A DNA stretch of 64,000 bases from Butyricicoccus intestinisimiae (GTDB taxonomy: Bacteria; Bacillota; Clostridia; Oscillospirales; Butyricicoccaceae), in contig NZ_JAHLQI010000003.1 in NCBI RefSeq assembly GCF_018918345.1, positions 1 through 64,000 on the forward strand. Reading direction: 5' to 3'. Shown one piece after another: positions 15,402-24,324 of this stretch. The position numbers and the translations under genes are program-made. Each line of letters starts with the position of its first letter. Position 1 is the stretch's first letter. Below the pieces are notes generated by a model. That model saw only the letters and a list, made by a program, of their open reading frames with translations. It was not told the origin of the DNA and searched no databases.

Positions 15402-16249
15402 TGTACGGCTACAAAGCCGACCTTCTCAAAAACCTGCGTTGCGGCATCGCCGTGCAGATAATCCAAGAATTCCTGTGCTTCCTTCGGATGCTGGCTGTTC
15501 TTCATGACAGCTGCCGGATAGATGGTCTTGCCGCACATCTCCTCGGTTGCCTCGCCGACAACCTTCAGACCTGCGCTGTATGCATCGGTATAGTAGACAA
15601 TGCCGCAATCTGCGCTGCCCTCGGAAACCTGTGTGGTCACTTCCTTGACATTGGAACCATAGGTGATTTCACCGGCATCTGCCAGTGCCTTCTCATCCAG
15701 TCCGAAGTACTGCAAAATCTTCTGGGTGTACTGACCAACCGGTACATCGCTGTTGCCCATCGCCAGCAGCACATCGCCGCTCTCCAGCTTGCTCTTGAGG
15801 TCATCAAAGCTGTTGATGTTTTTCGAGTTGTTTTCCGGCACGACCAGCACAACCTTATTTTCCAGCAAATCCATGCGGCTGTCGCTGTTGATGAAATCCA
15901 ATTGCTCCGGATTGGCTGTGTTGTCCTTGGAAGCGTCCAGCTGATCCATCTGCTTCTGCGCAGCAGAAATGAACACATCACAGGTCGCGCCCTCCTGAAT
16001 CTGGGTCTTGAGCGTACCGGAGGAATCAAAGTTATACGTCAGCGTGATGTCTTTATGCTGTGCTTCGTAATCGGTCTTAATTTGATTGAGCGTTTCGGTC
16101 ATAGACGCCGCCGCAAAAACAACCAGTTCGGCCTTTTCACTGGCATCCGCGTTGGTGTTTGTATTTGTTCTGCCACAGCCGGTCAGGCACGCTGTCATGC
16201 TCACTGCCAGCGCCAGCAACGCTGCTATCGCTTTGCTTTTCTTTTTCAT
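15398..16249 (-). CDS. modA: Molybdate-binding lipoprotein
   Basis: A 283-residue substrate-binding protein anchored by a lipoprotein signal (lipobox LTGC, Cys25). The ModA-type motifs ELVVFAAASMTETLNQI, YNFDSSGTLKTQI and DVFISAA appear in family order and shape the oxyanion site. AAGGAG precedes ATG 16249. It lies 30 bases after the MOSC-MogA gene in an operon otherwise devoted to molybdenum cofactor synthesis, which favours molybdate over sulfate as the ligand. Confidence 0.93.
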   Translation of the reverse strand: MKKKSKAIAALLALAVSMTACLTGCGRTNTNTNADASEKAELVVFAAASMTETLNQIKTDYEAQHKDITLTYNFDSSGTLKTQIQEGATCDVFISAAQKQMDQLDASKDNTANPEQLDFINSDSRMDLLENKVVLVVPENNSKNINSFDDLKSKLESGDVLLAMGNSDVPVGQYTQKILQYFGLDEKALADAGEITYGSNVKEVTTQVSEGSADCGIVYYTDAYSAGLKVVGEATEEMCGKTIYPAAVMKNSQHPKEAQEFLDYLHGDAATQVFEKVGFVAVQ

Positions 16250-16279
16250 TTGATGGTACTCCTTCTGAAAAAAAATATT

Positions 16280-17215
16280 TTACGCTCGTGCGCAGTCGTG
16301 TACCATCCCGCGCAAAAGTCCCAATCCATGTGGAATGGTATCCATAAACACATCCATCGTCTCCATGCACGCCTTCGGGCTGCCCGGCAGATTGATAATC
16401 AGCGTTCGTCCTCGAATGACGGAAACCGCCCGCGACAGCATCGCCCGTTTGGTAATCTGCATGGACGCCGCCCGCATGGCTTCGGCAATGCCGGGCACCT
16501 GTCTATCTGCCACGGCAAGCGTTGCCTCCGGCGTGACATCTCGCTGTGAAAAACCGGTGCCGCCTGTCGTCAAAATCAAATCCGGCTGTCTCTGGTCACA
16601 CAAGCGAATGAGTTCGTGTTCCAATCTCTCGCGTCCGTCCGGCAGCAGCAGCTGTTCGATTACCGCATATCCGCTTTCGCGCAGGCGCTGTACAATCATC
16701 GGTCCGCTTTTGTCCTCTCGTGCACCTGCGGCTCCCGCATCGCTCAATGTAATCACGGCCGCCTGAAACGCAAACGGCTGTGTCCGCGCAATGCATTGCA
16801 TGTCATCGCCGACATGGATGGTGCCGCCGCACAGGACGCGGGCAAACACGCCTTCCCGCGGCATGATGCAGTCTCCAACACGCTGATAGATGGCGCAATG
16901 CGTGTGACATTCTTTGCCAATCTGCGTGATTTCCAGCAAAACTTCGCCGCACTGTAATTGCGTGCCCACCGGCAGGGCGCGAAAATCAATTCCCGTCACC
17001 GCAAGATTTTCTCCAAACGCACCCGCAGCAACTGCCACGCCGCGTTCCCGAAAGGCGTCAATCTTTTCCTGCTGCAGCAGGCTGACCTGCCGATGCCAAT
17101 TTCCCGCATGTGCATCACCCTGTATGCCGTAATCCGGCACAAATTGTGCACTGGAAACCGGCTGTTTGGGTGTACCGCGCTGTTTGCTGATACAAATAGC
17201 CGTCACTGTTCCCAT
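16280..17215 (-). CDS. MOSC domain-MogA fusion, molybdenum cofactor biosynthesis
   Basis: A 311-residue two-domain protein. Residues about 1-135 form a MOSC domain (IQGDAHAGNWHRQVSLL, FGENLAVTGI, GKECHTHC), a domain linked to sulfur or selenium transfer around Moco. Residues about 145-305 form a MogA/MoaB-type molybdopterin adenylyltransferase (AVITLSDAGAAGAREDKSG, TTGGTGFSQRDVTPEAT, INLPGSPKAC). The ATG at 17215 has GGAGG 5 bases upstream and begins one base after the moaA stop; a TTG four codons further out is less likely. The fusion couples cofactor adenylylation with a transfer domain and is known in some Clostridia. Confidence 0.88.
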   Translation of the reverse strand: MGTVTAICISKQRGTPKQPVSSAQFVPDYGIQGDAHAGNWHRQVSLLQQEKIDAFRERGVAVAAGAFGENLAVTGIDFRALPVGTQLQCGEVLLEITQIGKECHTHCAIYQRVGDCIMPREGVFARVLCGGTIHVGDDMQCIARTQPFAFQAAVITLSDAGAAGAREDKSGPMIVQRLRESGYAVIEQLLLPDGRERLEHELIRLCDQRQPDLILTTGGTGFSQRDVTPEATLAVADRQVPGIAEAMRAASMQITKRAMLSRAVSVIRGRTLIINLPGSPKACMETMDVFMDTIPHGLGLLRGMVHDCARA

Positions 17216-17216
17216 C

Positions 17217-18182
17217 TTATCCTCCAATCCGATTCATCGTCTGCCGTTCAGCATCATCTGTCTGCATGCCGAAACAATGGTTTGCCGGCTTTTGATAGAT
17301 GCTCTGGCGCAGCAGCTCTTGTATTTCCTCATCCGATGCGCCGCCGCGCAACCGCGCGCGCACGTCAACATGCGTGGCATAGCTCAGGCACGGCTTGAGC
17401 TGTCCGGTGCTCGTCAGCCGTACACGGTCGCACGACCTGCAAAACCGATGGGTCATCGGCGCAATGACGCCAACGGCTCCCATGAGTTTGCCGCTGGTAT
17501 AGTATCGCGCCGGTGCGCTGCAATCTTGTGTTTTGGCAGGCCGCAGGTCGCTCCATCGGCCGCGAAGCTGTTCCAAAACCGCCTGCGCCGTGTGTTGCTC
17601 GTCCATGATTCCCTGTCCCAGCGGCATCTGTTCAATAAATCGGACACAAATGGGGAATTCCTGTGCCAACGCGGCAATTTCTGCCCATTCCTCCCGATTT
17701 TCCGCCAGCAAAACCGTGTTTGTTTTTGTGGTTATCCCCGCCTGCACGCAGCAGCGCAGCAGTGCTTTCCAATCCGGCATCCCATCACAGCCGGTAATCG
17801 CTCGGAATCGCTGCCGCTGCAGTGTATCCAAGCTGATGTTCACTGCGTTCAGACCAGCCTGCACCAGCTCTGACAAATATTCCGGCAGCAGGATACCATT
17901 TGTCGTCATGGCTATCGTGTCAATTTCCGGAATCTCTCGTATCATTTTGATCAGCTGCACACAATCCTTGCGCACCAGCGGCTCTCCGCCGGTGATGCGC
18001 ACCTTTGTGATGCCGAGAGAGGCGGCAATGCGCACGATTCGCGCAATTTCTTCATAGCGCAGAATGTCCCGATGCTGTACCGCCGGTGCACCATGCGGCA
18101 TACAGTAAAAGCATTTGAGATTGCATCGGTCTGTAATCGAAACGCGCAGATACTTGATATTTCTTCCAAATTGGTCGGTCAC
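17217..18182 (-). CDS. moaA: GTP 3',8-cyclase MoaA
   Basis: A 321-residue radical-SAM enzyme for the first step of molybdopterin synthesis. The N-terminal 4Fe-4S ligands are C20-x3-C24-x2-C27, and GGEPLVRKD is the SAM-binding segment. The C-terminal cluster is FCRSCDRVRL...LKPC, and the protein ends with the Gly-Gly tail known to be needed for activity. It overlaps moaC by 4 bases. Its partner MoaC is directly upstream. Confidence 0.95.
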   Translation of the reverse strand: MTDQFGRNIKYLRVSITDRCNLKCFYCMPHGAPAVQHRDILRYEEIARIVRIAASLGITKVRITGGEPLVRKDCVQLIKMIREIPEIDTIAMTTNGILLPEYLSELVQAGLNAVNISLDTLQRQRFRAITGCDGMPDWKALLRCCVQAGITTKTNTVLLAENREEWAEIAALAQEFPICVRFIEQMPLGQGIMDEQHTAQAVLEQLRGRWSDLRPAKTQDCSAPARYYTSGKLMGAVGVIAPMTHRFCRSCDRVRLTSTGQLKPCLSYATHVDVRARLRGGASDEEIQELLRQSIYQKPANHCFGMQTDDAERQTMNRIGG

Positions 18183-18670
18183 GGCGTCACCTGCTGATAC
18201 GAGAAATCGCCGCTGCGGCCGCCATGCTTTTCCACAAGATGAATATCCGTCATGGTCATGTGTTTGTCCGCCGCCTTGAGCATATCATAGATTGTCAGCA
18301 GTGCGATATGGCAGCCTGTCAGCGCTTCCATCTCCACACCAGTCTTGCCGTCGCAGGCAGCCAAACAACAAACTTCGATTGCTTTCCGGTCTGGGTGCAT
18401 CATGAACGTCACTTTGCAATTGGTCAAATTTAAGCGGTGACACAGCGGAATCAAGTCCGCGGTTTTCTTTGCAGCCATAATGCCGGCAATTTGTGCAACG
18501 CCGAGTACATCGCCTTTTTTCGCCGTGCCGTCACGCACCGCTGCAAACGCCGCTTCGTTCATATGAATCTCGCCGCGGGCAAGCGCCGTTCGATGGGTGA
18601 TTTGCTTTTCTCCAACATCCACCATCACAGCATTTCCCGCTTCGTCTATGTGCGTGAGCTTGTGTTCCAT
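18179..18670 (-). CDS. moaC: Cyclic pyranopterin monophosphate synthase MoaC
   Basis: A 163-residue enzyme that converts the MoaA product to cyclic pyranopterin monophosphate. The segments MVDVGEKQITHRTA, GVAQIAGIMAAKKT, IPLCH and GVEMEALTGC are the conserved family motifs, and length is typical. It starts 2 bases after the MoeA-like gene and overlaps moaA by 4 bases. MoaD and MoaE, needed for the next step, are not in the window. Confidence 0.95.
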   Translation of the reverse strand: MEHKLTHIDEAGNAVMVDVGEKQITHRTALARGEIHMNEAAFAAVRDGTAKKGDVLGVAQIAGIMAAKKTADLIPLCHRLNLTNCKVTFMMHPDRKAIEVCCLAACDGKTGVEMEALTGCHIALLTIYDMLKAADKHMTMTDIHLVEKHGGRSGDFSYQQVTP

Positions 18671-18672
18671 GT

Positions 18673-19698
18673 TTATACACCCTTTCCAAATCCGCAGTTC
18701 GGAAAATGGCAGTCGTCACAATTCAAACACAGACCGCCGTTTCCAAGTCCTGCAAGCCATTCCGCCGTGACCGGCACATCTGCCAGCAAGCGCGGCAAAA
18801 CCAGATCGAAAATCGTCCGTTTCGCGTACATCACACAGCCGGGCAATCCGCACACCGGACGGCCATCCGGCATATACGCCGCAAGAAACATCGCCCCCGG
18901 CAGCACTGGCGCACCATACGAAACAATCTGCGCACCGGTATTGCGAATCGCAAGCGGCGTCCTGTCATCCGGATCCACGCTCATGCCGCCCGTGCAAAAT
19001 ACCATGTCGCAGCCGTTTGCCAGCATGTTTTGAATGGTCTGCGTAATCACCGCCGCATCGTCGCCCGGACAAACGTGCGCCGTCATGGTACAGCCATATT
19101 CTCCGAGCTTTTCCACAATGACATCGGTAAATGTGTCCTGAATAAGACCCTTTGCGACCTCACTGCCCGTCGTCACAACGCCAAAGGTCTTTTTCTTGAG
19201 CGGATACAGCTGAATGAGCGGCTTCTCGCCCGCCGCTTCTTTTGCCCGCTGCATTTTTTCTTTTTCAATGACCAGCGGGATGATGCGCGTGCCGCACAGC
19301 TTCTCGCCTTTTTTGACGACAAAGCCGGAAGGACGCGTGGCAATCATCATTTCACCGAGACTGTTGACGCGGCGCAAGCCGTCCAAGTCAACCATAAGCA
19401 GGCCATCTATGTCCGCAATCAGCTCAATTTTGCCTTCTTTGGCTTCTGAGGCGTGCATATGCTCGCCCTGACAAATGGCGCGCAGAACATCTGCCGCATC
19501 GTTCTCATGCAGCATATTTTCGTTATTTTCCCAGATGTAAATATGCTCTTTTCCCACACGGAGCAAAACAGGAATATCCTGTTCTCGAATGATATGTCCC
19601 TTGCGGAACACGGCATCCTTCGTCACGCCCTTGATAATCTGTGTGATGTCATGACACAGCACCTGTCCGACTGCGTCTTCGGTTCGTATCAGCTTCAT
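18673..19698 (-). CDS. MoeA-like molybdopterin-binding protein with C-terminal Cys motif
   Basis: A 341-residue protein with a MoCF/MogA-type molybdopterin-binding domain (FGVVTTGSEVAKG, FCTGGMSVDPDDRTP, LPGAMFLAAY, GLPGCVMYAKRT). It is shorter than canonical MoeA (about 400) and lacks a clear MoeA C-terminal domain. Its last 20 residues hold a four-cysteine motif (C-x2-C-x2-C-x4-C) that could bind a metal or Fe-S cluster. This form occurs in clostridial molybdenum-hydroxylase loci and may insert or hand over the metal. It overlaps the ModE-like regulator gene by 4 bases. Confidence 0.82.
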   Translation of the reverse strand: MKLIRTEDAVGQVLCHDITQIIKGVTKDAVFRKGHIIREQDIPVLLRVGKEHIYIWENNENMLHENDAADVLRAICQGEHMHASEAKEGKIELIADIDGLLMVDLDGLRRVNSLGEMMIATRPSGFVVKKGEKLCGTRIIPLVIEKEKMQRAKEAAGEKPLIQLYPLKKKTFGVVTTGSEVAKGLIQDTFTDVIVEKLGEYGCTMTAHVCPGDDAAVITQTIQNMLANGCDMVFCTGGMSVDPDDRTPLAIRNTGAQIVSYGAPVLPGAMFLAAYMPDGRPVCGLPGCVMYAKRTIFDLVLPRLLADVPVTAEWLAGLGNGGLCLNCDDCHFPNCGFGKGV

Positions 19699-20075
19699 GT
19701 CTGCTCTCCCTCCTGTTCCTCTATCGGAAAAAACTGCTGTAACTGCTGCTGCGCATAGCGTTTGATCGCCTGCTCATATGCGGCAAACTGATCGAGCAGA
19801 TACTCTCCCGCCGGCGTCAGCGCCGCACTGCCGCCGCCTGCACCACCGCGCGTGCGCTCGACAAGTGTTGTCTCCAGCGCCGCCTCCATATGCCGAATCA
19901 TATGCCGGCCTTTGGAGTACGACAAGTCCATCTGCGCACACGCCTGCTGTACAGAGCCAGTTTTTCGAATGCCCGCCAGCAAATCTTTGGTTCCCGGTCC
20001 AAAAAAGCGGTCATCCTCCGCATACAGCCGCACCCGCGGATTGGAACGCAGCTTCTTATTAAATGGATAAATCAT
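19695..20075 (-). CDS. ModE-like winged-helix regulator (N-terminal domain only)
   Basis: A 126-residue protein matching the LysR-like DNA-binding domain of ModE: LLAGIRKTGSVQQACAQMDLSYSKG is the helix-turn-helix and VERTRGGAGGGSAALT is the wing. The molybdate-binding Mop domains of full ModE are missing, so ligand sensing is unclear. First gene of the operon that runs to modC. An inverted repeat 20 bases upstream of its start could be its own operator. Confidence 0.85.
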   Translation of the reverse strand: MIYPFNKKLRSNPRVRLYAEDDRFFGPGTKDLLAGIRKTGSVQQACAQMDLSYSKGRHMIRHMEAALETTLVERTRGGAGGGSAALTPAGEYLLDQFAAYEQAIKRYAQQQLQQFFPIEEQEGEQT

Positions 20076-20094
20076 AATACGTGCCTCTTATTCC

Positions 20095-20116
20095 GAATGT
20101 TTTTTTCAAGACATTC
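20095..20116. promoter_or_regulatory. Inverted repeat upstream of the ModE-like gene
   Basis: GAATGT (20095-20100) and ACATTC (20111-20116) are inverted arms around a 10-base centre, between the mocA terminator and the ModE-like start codon at 20075. The position suits an operator. No clear -35/-10 pair was seen in this short gap. Confidence 0.35.
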
Positions 20117-20123
20117 GCTTTTC

Positions 20124-20162
20124 CAAAAAGAACCCGCATTCTTCCAAAGAATACGAGTTCTT
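20124..20162 (-). terminator. Intrinsic terminator after mocA
   Basis: Arms 20128-20143 and 20147-20162 pair over 16 positions. The two imperfect pairs are C-A on the plus strand but G-U on the minus strand, and T5 follows on the minus strand, so it works in the minus direction and closes the selD-mocA operon. Confidence 0.82.
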
Positions 20163-20197
20163 ACGTGGTCACTTCTTTATAGCCTTAGTTTACTGAA

Positions 20198-20779
20198 TCA
20201 GTCGTTGTTTGTCAATATGGGAACATCCCAATCGCGGCGTTCAGATTCCGGAATCTCAAACCAAAAGATTTCATCCGGATGTCGCTTCATGATTTTTCTC
20301 CCGCCGGTATCTCCGGACAGCTTTAACAGCTCCTCACGCCAAGCGCCGGAAAACAGCGTTGGATTGCCCGGCTGGCCGTTTGACGCAGCCGAGGCCAGTG
20401 TTTTGCCGCTGTGTATTGCCCGCGTCAGAAACTCCCGCACGGTTTCCGCCCGCAGCTCCGGCTGATCGGCGGTAAAAAACGCCAGCCAGTCCGCCTGCCG
20501 CGCCGCCTGTACGCCGTGCCGCACGGATGCCGCGATTCCCTCCGCGGCATCCGCATTGTGCACAGCGCGCATGCCCAGCTCTTGTGCGTGCTGTTCTATG
20601 CATGCATACTGACTGACAACGATGATTTGTATGCGCTGCCCGTCTATCGTCTGCTGAGACAGCGCCTGCAGCATATGAAGCGCATGCTGATACATGGGAA
20701 TTCCATGCACTTCATACAGCAGCTTGTTCGACCCAAAGCGGCGTCCAAAGCCGGACGCGAGCAAAATACAGACAATCAT
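20198..20779 (-). CDS. mocA: Molybdenum cofactor nucleotidyltransferase, MocA/YgfJ type
   Basis: A 193-residue NTP transferase that probably adds CMP to Moco, giving the dinucleotide cofactor used by xanthine-dehydrogenase-type enzymes. The nucleotide loop LLASGFGRRFGSNKLL is at residues 6-21, and TADQPELR carries the metal-binding Asp. Start 20779 overlaps the xdhA stop by 4 bases; an in-frame extension lies inside xdhA. It is the last gene of the operon. MobA-type GMP transfer cannot be excluded from sequence alone, but the neighbours favour the CMP form. Confidence 0.85.
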   Translation of the reverse strand: MIVCILLASGFGRRFGSNKLLYEVHGIPMYQHALHMLQALSQQTIDGQRIQIIVVSQYACIEQHAQELGMRAVHNADAAEGIAASVRHGVQAARQADWLAFFTADQPELRAETVREFLTRAIHSGKTLASAASNGQPGNPTLFSGAWREELLKLSGDTGGRKIMKRHPDEIFWFEIPESERRDWDVPILTNND

Positions 20780-23094
20780 CCCTGCTGTTTCTTTTCCTGT
20801 ATGCCGCGCCACACATGCTCCGGCATAATTGGCAGTTCATGATGCATCACGCCGGTCGCATTGAAAATGGCATGGGCAATCGCCGGAGACGGCGTATTGA
20901 TGACAATTTCACCAATGCTCTTTGCGCCAAACGGGCCTGTCGGCTCATAGCTCTGGCGGAAATCCACTTCAATTTCCGGAATATCCATACGCGTCGGGAT
21001 TTTATACTGCATCAGGTTGCGCATGCGGTTGAATCCCGTTCCGTTGTAGTTTTGACCCTCATACAGTGCCATGCCAAGACCCTGCATCAAGCCGCCCTCG
21101 GTCTGTACGCGCGCCAAATTCGGGTTGACCACCGTGCCGCAGTCCACGCAGGCAGTATATTTAATCGGAACAACCTTGCCGGTCTCCGGATCCACATCAA
21201 TTTCTGCCATACCGACCATGTACGGCGGAGGAGATACCGGACTGTTGCCGCCCGCGGTGACGCTCTGCCAGCCCTCCGTACCGCCCTGCAGCTGATTGGC
21301 CAGCTCTTTCAGCGTGATGCTGCTGCCCGTGCTCACACAAGTCAGAATTTTGCCGTCAAACGCCACTTCATCCTTCGGGCATTCCAGACGCTTTGCCGCC
21401 TGCTCCGTGATGTTCTGGCGCAGCTGCTCCGCCGCTTTGACGACGGCATTGCCGGTCAGATACGTGGTAGACGATGCATAGGAGCCGGAATCATACGGAG
21501 AGGTATCGGTATCTACACCGTATGTCACAACGTCATCCAAATCGCACTCGAGAACGTCCGCCGCCATCTGCGCCAGAATGGTATCACTGCCGGTACCCAT
21601 GTCTGTACTGCCCACAAGCAGACTGTAAAAACCGTCATCGTTCATCTTGATGGTGACGTTTGCCTCATCGACAAAGCTGATGCAGCTGCCCTGCATCGCC
21701 ATCGCCACGCCGACACTGCGAATATGGCCGTTCGGCAAGGTCTTTGCCGGAAATTTGCTGTCCCAGTCCATCATTTCTTTGCACCGCGCCATACACTGAT
21801 CCAGCGCGCAGGCATTGGCGGTCTCATTGTTGTACGCCGTCATAATGTCTCCCTCGTGCAGCATATTGTGCTCACGAATTTTTACCGGATCAATGCCCAG
21901 CTTATGCGCCATCAAATTGACCGTGTTCTCCATCGCAAAGACGCCCTGCGTTGCGCCGTAGCCGCGATATGCGCCCGCACTCGGATGATTGCTGTACACG
22001 GTATTCGCAACAAAGCGAAATGCTTCATATTTGCCGCTGTACAGCGGAATGGACTTGTGTCCTACCAGACCGATGGTCGTCGGTCCGTGCTCGCCGTATG
22101 CGCCGGTGTTTGACAGCGCATGGACTTCAATCGCACGAATTGTACCGTCCTTCATCGCGCCCAGCTTGACGGTTACTTCCATCTCATGCCGCGCGCTGCC
22201 CGCGATCATGGTTTCTTCACGCGTATAGTAAATCTTACTCGGCTTGCCGGTCAGCCAAGTGACAACTGCCGGAAAGCGCTCGACAACCGCAGTCTGTTTG
22301 GCGCCAAAACCGCCGCCAATGCGCGGCTTGATGACGCGAATTTTGCTCTTCGGAATACCCAGTGCATTGGCCATATTGCGGCGAACATGGAACGGAATCT
22401 GCGTCGCACTCTGAATAACCAGTCTGCCATAGGTATCCATCCAGCAGTTCGCCGTAAACGGCTCCATCATCGTCTGCTGATCCTCAATGGTGTGATAAGT
22501 CTCCTCTATGACCTCATCGCAGGACGCGAACACCGCATCGACATCGCCATGGCTCACATCCTCGTGATAGACGGAATTGCGCTTGTTGTCGCCGTGGCTC
22601 CAATCGCTCTCCGTCCAGTCATCCTCCGGATGAATCAAGGTCTCATTGTCCAGTGACTCACGGAAGTCAAGAATTGCCGGCAAAACATCATAGGTAACTT
22701 TAATCAGTTTGAGTGCTTTGTTGGCAGCTTTTTCGGTTTCTGCCGCGACAATTGCCACTTCATCTCCGACAAAGCGTACATGCTGGTCGAGAATATAGCG
22801 GTCATACGGCGATGCTTCGAGGAAGGTCTGTCCCGCCTGCGTAAAACGATGCTGCGGCACATTCTTGTATGTCAGCACACATTCCACGCCCGGTACCAGC
22901 TCTGCCTTCGAGGTATCAATCTCCCGAATCATGGCATGGGCGTGCGGGGAACGCAGGATTTTGATAATCAGGCAGTTTTCCGGTGCCAGATCGTCTGCAT
23001 ACACCGGCTTGCCGGTGACAAGTGCCTCTGCATCCTTCTTGACAATCGGCGTGCCGACATACTTTCCCGGTTCTCTGGAATCTGGTAATCTCAT
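20776..23094 (-). CDS. Xanthine dehydrogenase-type molybdenum-binding subunit
   Basis: A 772-residue large subunit of a molybdenum hydroxylase. The motifs GGGFGAK (Moco contact), AYRGYGATQG, TDMGTGSDT and the catalytic GAKSIGE glutamate are all present. The start at 23094 overlaps the 2Fe-2S subunit stop by 4 bases and has AAAGGAGG upstream. The presence of yqeB, yqeC, selD and yedF in the operon suggests a selenium-dependent enzyme with a labile Se ligand on molybdenum, acting on xanthine or another purine. Substrate is inferred from the purine permease downstream. No in-frame TGA is seen. Confidence 0.9.
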   Translation of the reverse strand: MRLPDSREPGKYVGTPIVKKDAEALVTGKPVYADDLAPENCLIIKILRSPHAHAMIREIDTSKAELVPGVECVLTYKNVPQHRFTQAGQTFLEASPYDRYILDQHVRFVGDEVAIVAAETEKAANKALKLIKVTYDVLPAILDFRESLDNETLIHPEDDWTESDWSHGDNKRNSVYHEDVSHGDVDAVFASCDEVIEETYHTIEDQQTMMEPFTANCWMDTYGRLVIQSATQIPFHVRRNMANALGIPKSKIRVIKPRIGGGFGAKQTAVVERFPAVVTWLTGKPSKIYYTREETMIAGSARHEMEVTVKLGAMKDGTIRAIEVHALSNTGAYGEHGPTTIGLVGHKSIPLYSGKYEAFRFVANTVYSNHPSAGAYRGYGATQGVFAMENTVNLMAHKLGIDPVKIREHNMLHEGDIMTAYNNETANACALDQCMARCKEMMDWDSKFPAKTLPNGHIRSVGVAMAMQGSCISFVDEANVTIKMNDDGFYSLLVGSTDMGTGSDTILAQMAADVLECDLDDVVTYGVDTDTSPYDSGSYASSTTYLTGNAVVKAAEQLRQNITEQAAKRLECPKDEVAFDGKILTCVSTGSSITLKELANQLQGGTEGWQSVTAGGNSPVSPPPYMVGMAEIDVDPETGKVVPIKYTACVDCGTVVNPNLARVQTEGGLMQGLGMALYEGQNYNGTGFNRMRNLMQYKIPTRMDIPEIEVDFRQSYEPTGPFGAKSIGEIVINTPSPAIAHAIFNATGVMHHELPIMPEHVWRGIQEKKQQG

Positions 23095-23555
23095 GCTTTC
23101 GCCTCCTTTCGCAGTTTCAGCCACTTGTGAATCGCGCGCATATGGCTGGCATAGCCGGTACAGCGGCACAGATTGCCGGACAGATATTCCTTTATTTCTT
23201 CATCCGTCGGGTCTGTCAGCTCCCGCTCCATCGCCAGCACATTCATAATAAAGCCCGGATTACAGAAGCCGCACTGCTCGCCGCCTTCGCGTGCAAGGAA
23301 CATGCCAAATTCGCGCGCTTCTTCCTGTAAGCCTTCCAGTGTGGTCACTTCGTGTCCAGCAGCACGCGCTGCCAGCACATTGCAGCTGAGCACCGGCGTG
23401 CCGTCCAGCCACACCGTACATAGACCGCAGTTGGACGTTTCACAGCCGCGCTTGACACTCTTGCAGTGATGCTTCCGGCAAAAATCCAGCAGCAGCATAT
23501 CCGGCTCAATCAGATCGACGATCTGCTTGCCGTTTAATTTCAGTTTAATTTCCAT
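23091..23555 (-). CDS. Xanthine dehydrogenase-type (2Fe-2S) subunit
   Basis: A 154-residue electron-transfer subunit. The N-terminal plant-ferredoxin-type cluster is GCETSNCGLCTVWL...LSC and the C-terminal helical-domain cluster is QCGFCNPG...LCRCTGY, giving the two 2Fe-2S centres of this family. The start at 23555 has AAAGGA upstream and overlaps the FAD subunit gene by 11 bases. It passes electrons from the molybdenum subunit (overlapping downstream gene) to the FAD subunit. Confidence 0.93.
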   Translation of the reverse strand: MEIKLKLNGKQIVDLIEPDMLLLDFCRKHHCKSVKRGCETSNCGLCTVWLDGTPVLSCNVLAARAAGHEVTTLEGLQEEAREFGMFLAREGGEQCGFCNPGFIMNVLAMERELTDPTDEEIKEYLSGNLCRCTGYASHMRAIHKWLKLRKEAKA

Positions 23556-24324
23556 TTGTTCTAATCCTTTCCAACTCATCTGCTGCGCGCTGAATCAGCA
23601 CGCCAGACAGCATCCGGCGATACTCTGCCGATGCGCGGATATTGTTCTGGTACGGCAGTTCCTTGGCCTGTTCTATCAGTTCCGGAATGTTGTCCGCGTA
23701 CACTTCGCGCGCACGCATCGGACGCGCGCCGACAGCCGCGCAATATTTGCCGTCCTTGACGCTGACCGCTGCGGTCAGCACCGGAAAATCGGTTTCCGTG
23801 TTGCGGAACGACTGATAAACAATCTTGCGGCCGGTCTTTTGAATATGTACCGCCGTCAAAATGCTGTTGTCCGGCTTTTGCCGGCAGAATTCTGCGATTG
23901 GTATTTGCACCAATTTGCCGTCGCCCTGATACAGTTCCACCGTGCAGTCCAGTGCCAGCAGCAGTGTCAACGGATCGGAAAATCCGGCGCGAAGCCAAAC
24001 CGAGCCGCCCATAGTCGCGCAATTTCGAAACTGCACGCCGACAATATGCCGCACACTTTCCTGCGCCGCATGGTCAAAATACGCATTGAGTCCTTCGTGG
24101 GTCTCAAACTGCCGCAGCGTTGCCATCGCACCAATGACAAATTCATCCTGCGTCTCCTGAATTTGATCCAGACTCAAGCCGCTCAAATCAATGGCAGCGG
24201 AAACGTTGCCGCTGCTCATTTTCATCCAGCCCATACCGCCCAATACGCGGTTCGGGCGCTTCTGATTTGCCTTCCACGCTTCTTCCAAAGAGCTTGCCTT
24301 CAAAAATTCTCGAATAGTAATCAT
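23545..24324 (-). CDS. Xanthine dehydrogenase-type FAD-binding subunit
   Basis: A 259-residue FAD_binding_5 protein. The segment RVLGGMGWMKM sits at the first FAD loop, and the conserved second loop is represented by FRNCATMGGSVWLRAG with the usual GG pair. It is slightly shorter than most XdhB proteins (about 280-290). It overlaps yqeB by 4 bases and the 2Fe-2S subunit gene by 11. It would deliver electrons to NAD or another acceptor. Confidence 0.88.
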   Translation of the reverse strand: MITIREFLKASSLEEAWKANQKRPNRVLGGMGWMKMSSGNVSAAIDLSGLSLDQIQETQDEFVIGAMATLRQFETHEGLNAYFDHAAQESVRHIVGVQFRNCATMGGSVWLRAGFSDPLTLLLALDCTVELYQGDGKLVQIPIAEFCRQKPDNSILTAVHIQKTGRKIVYQSFRNTETDFPVLTAAVSVKDGKYCAAVGARPMRAREVYADNIPELIEQAKELPYQNNIRASAEYRRMLSGVLIQRAADELERIRTNGN

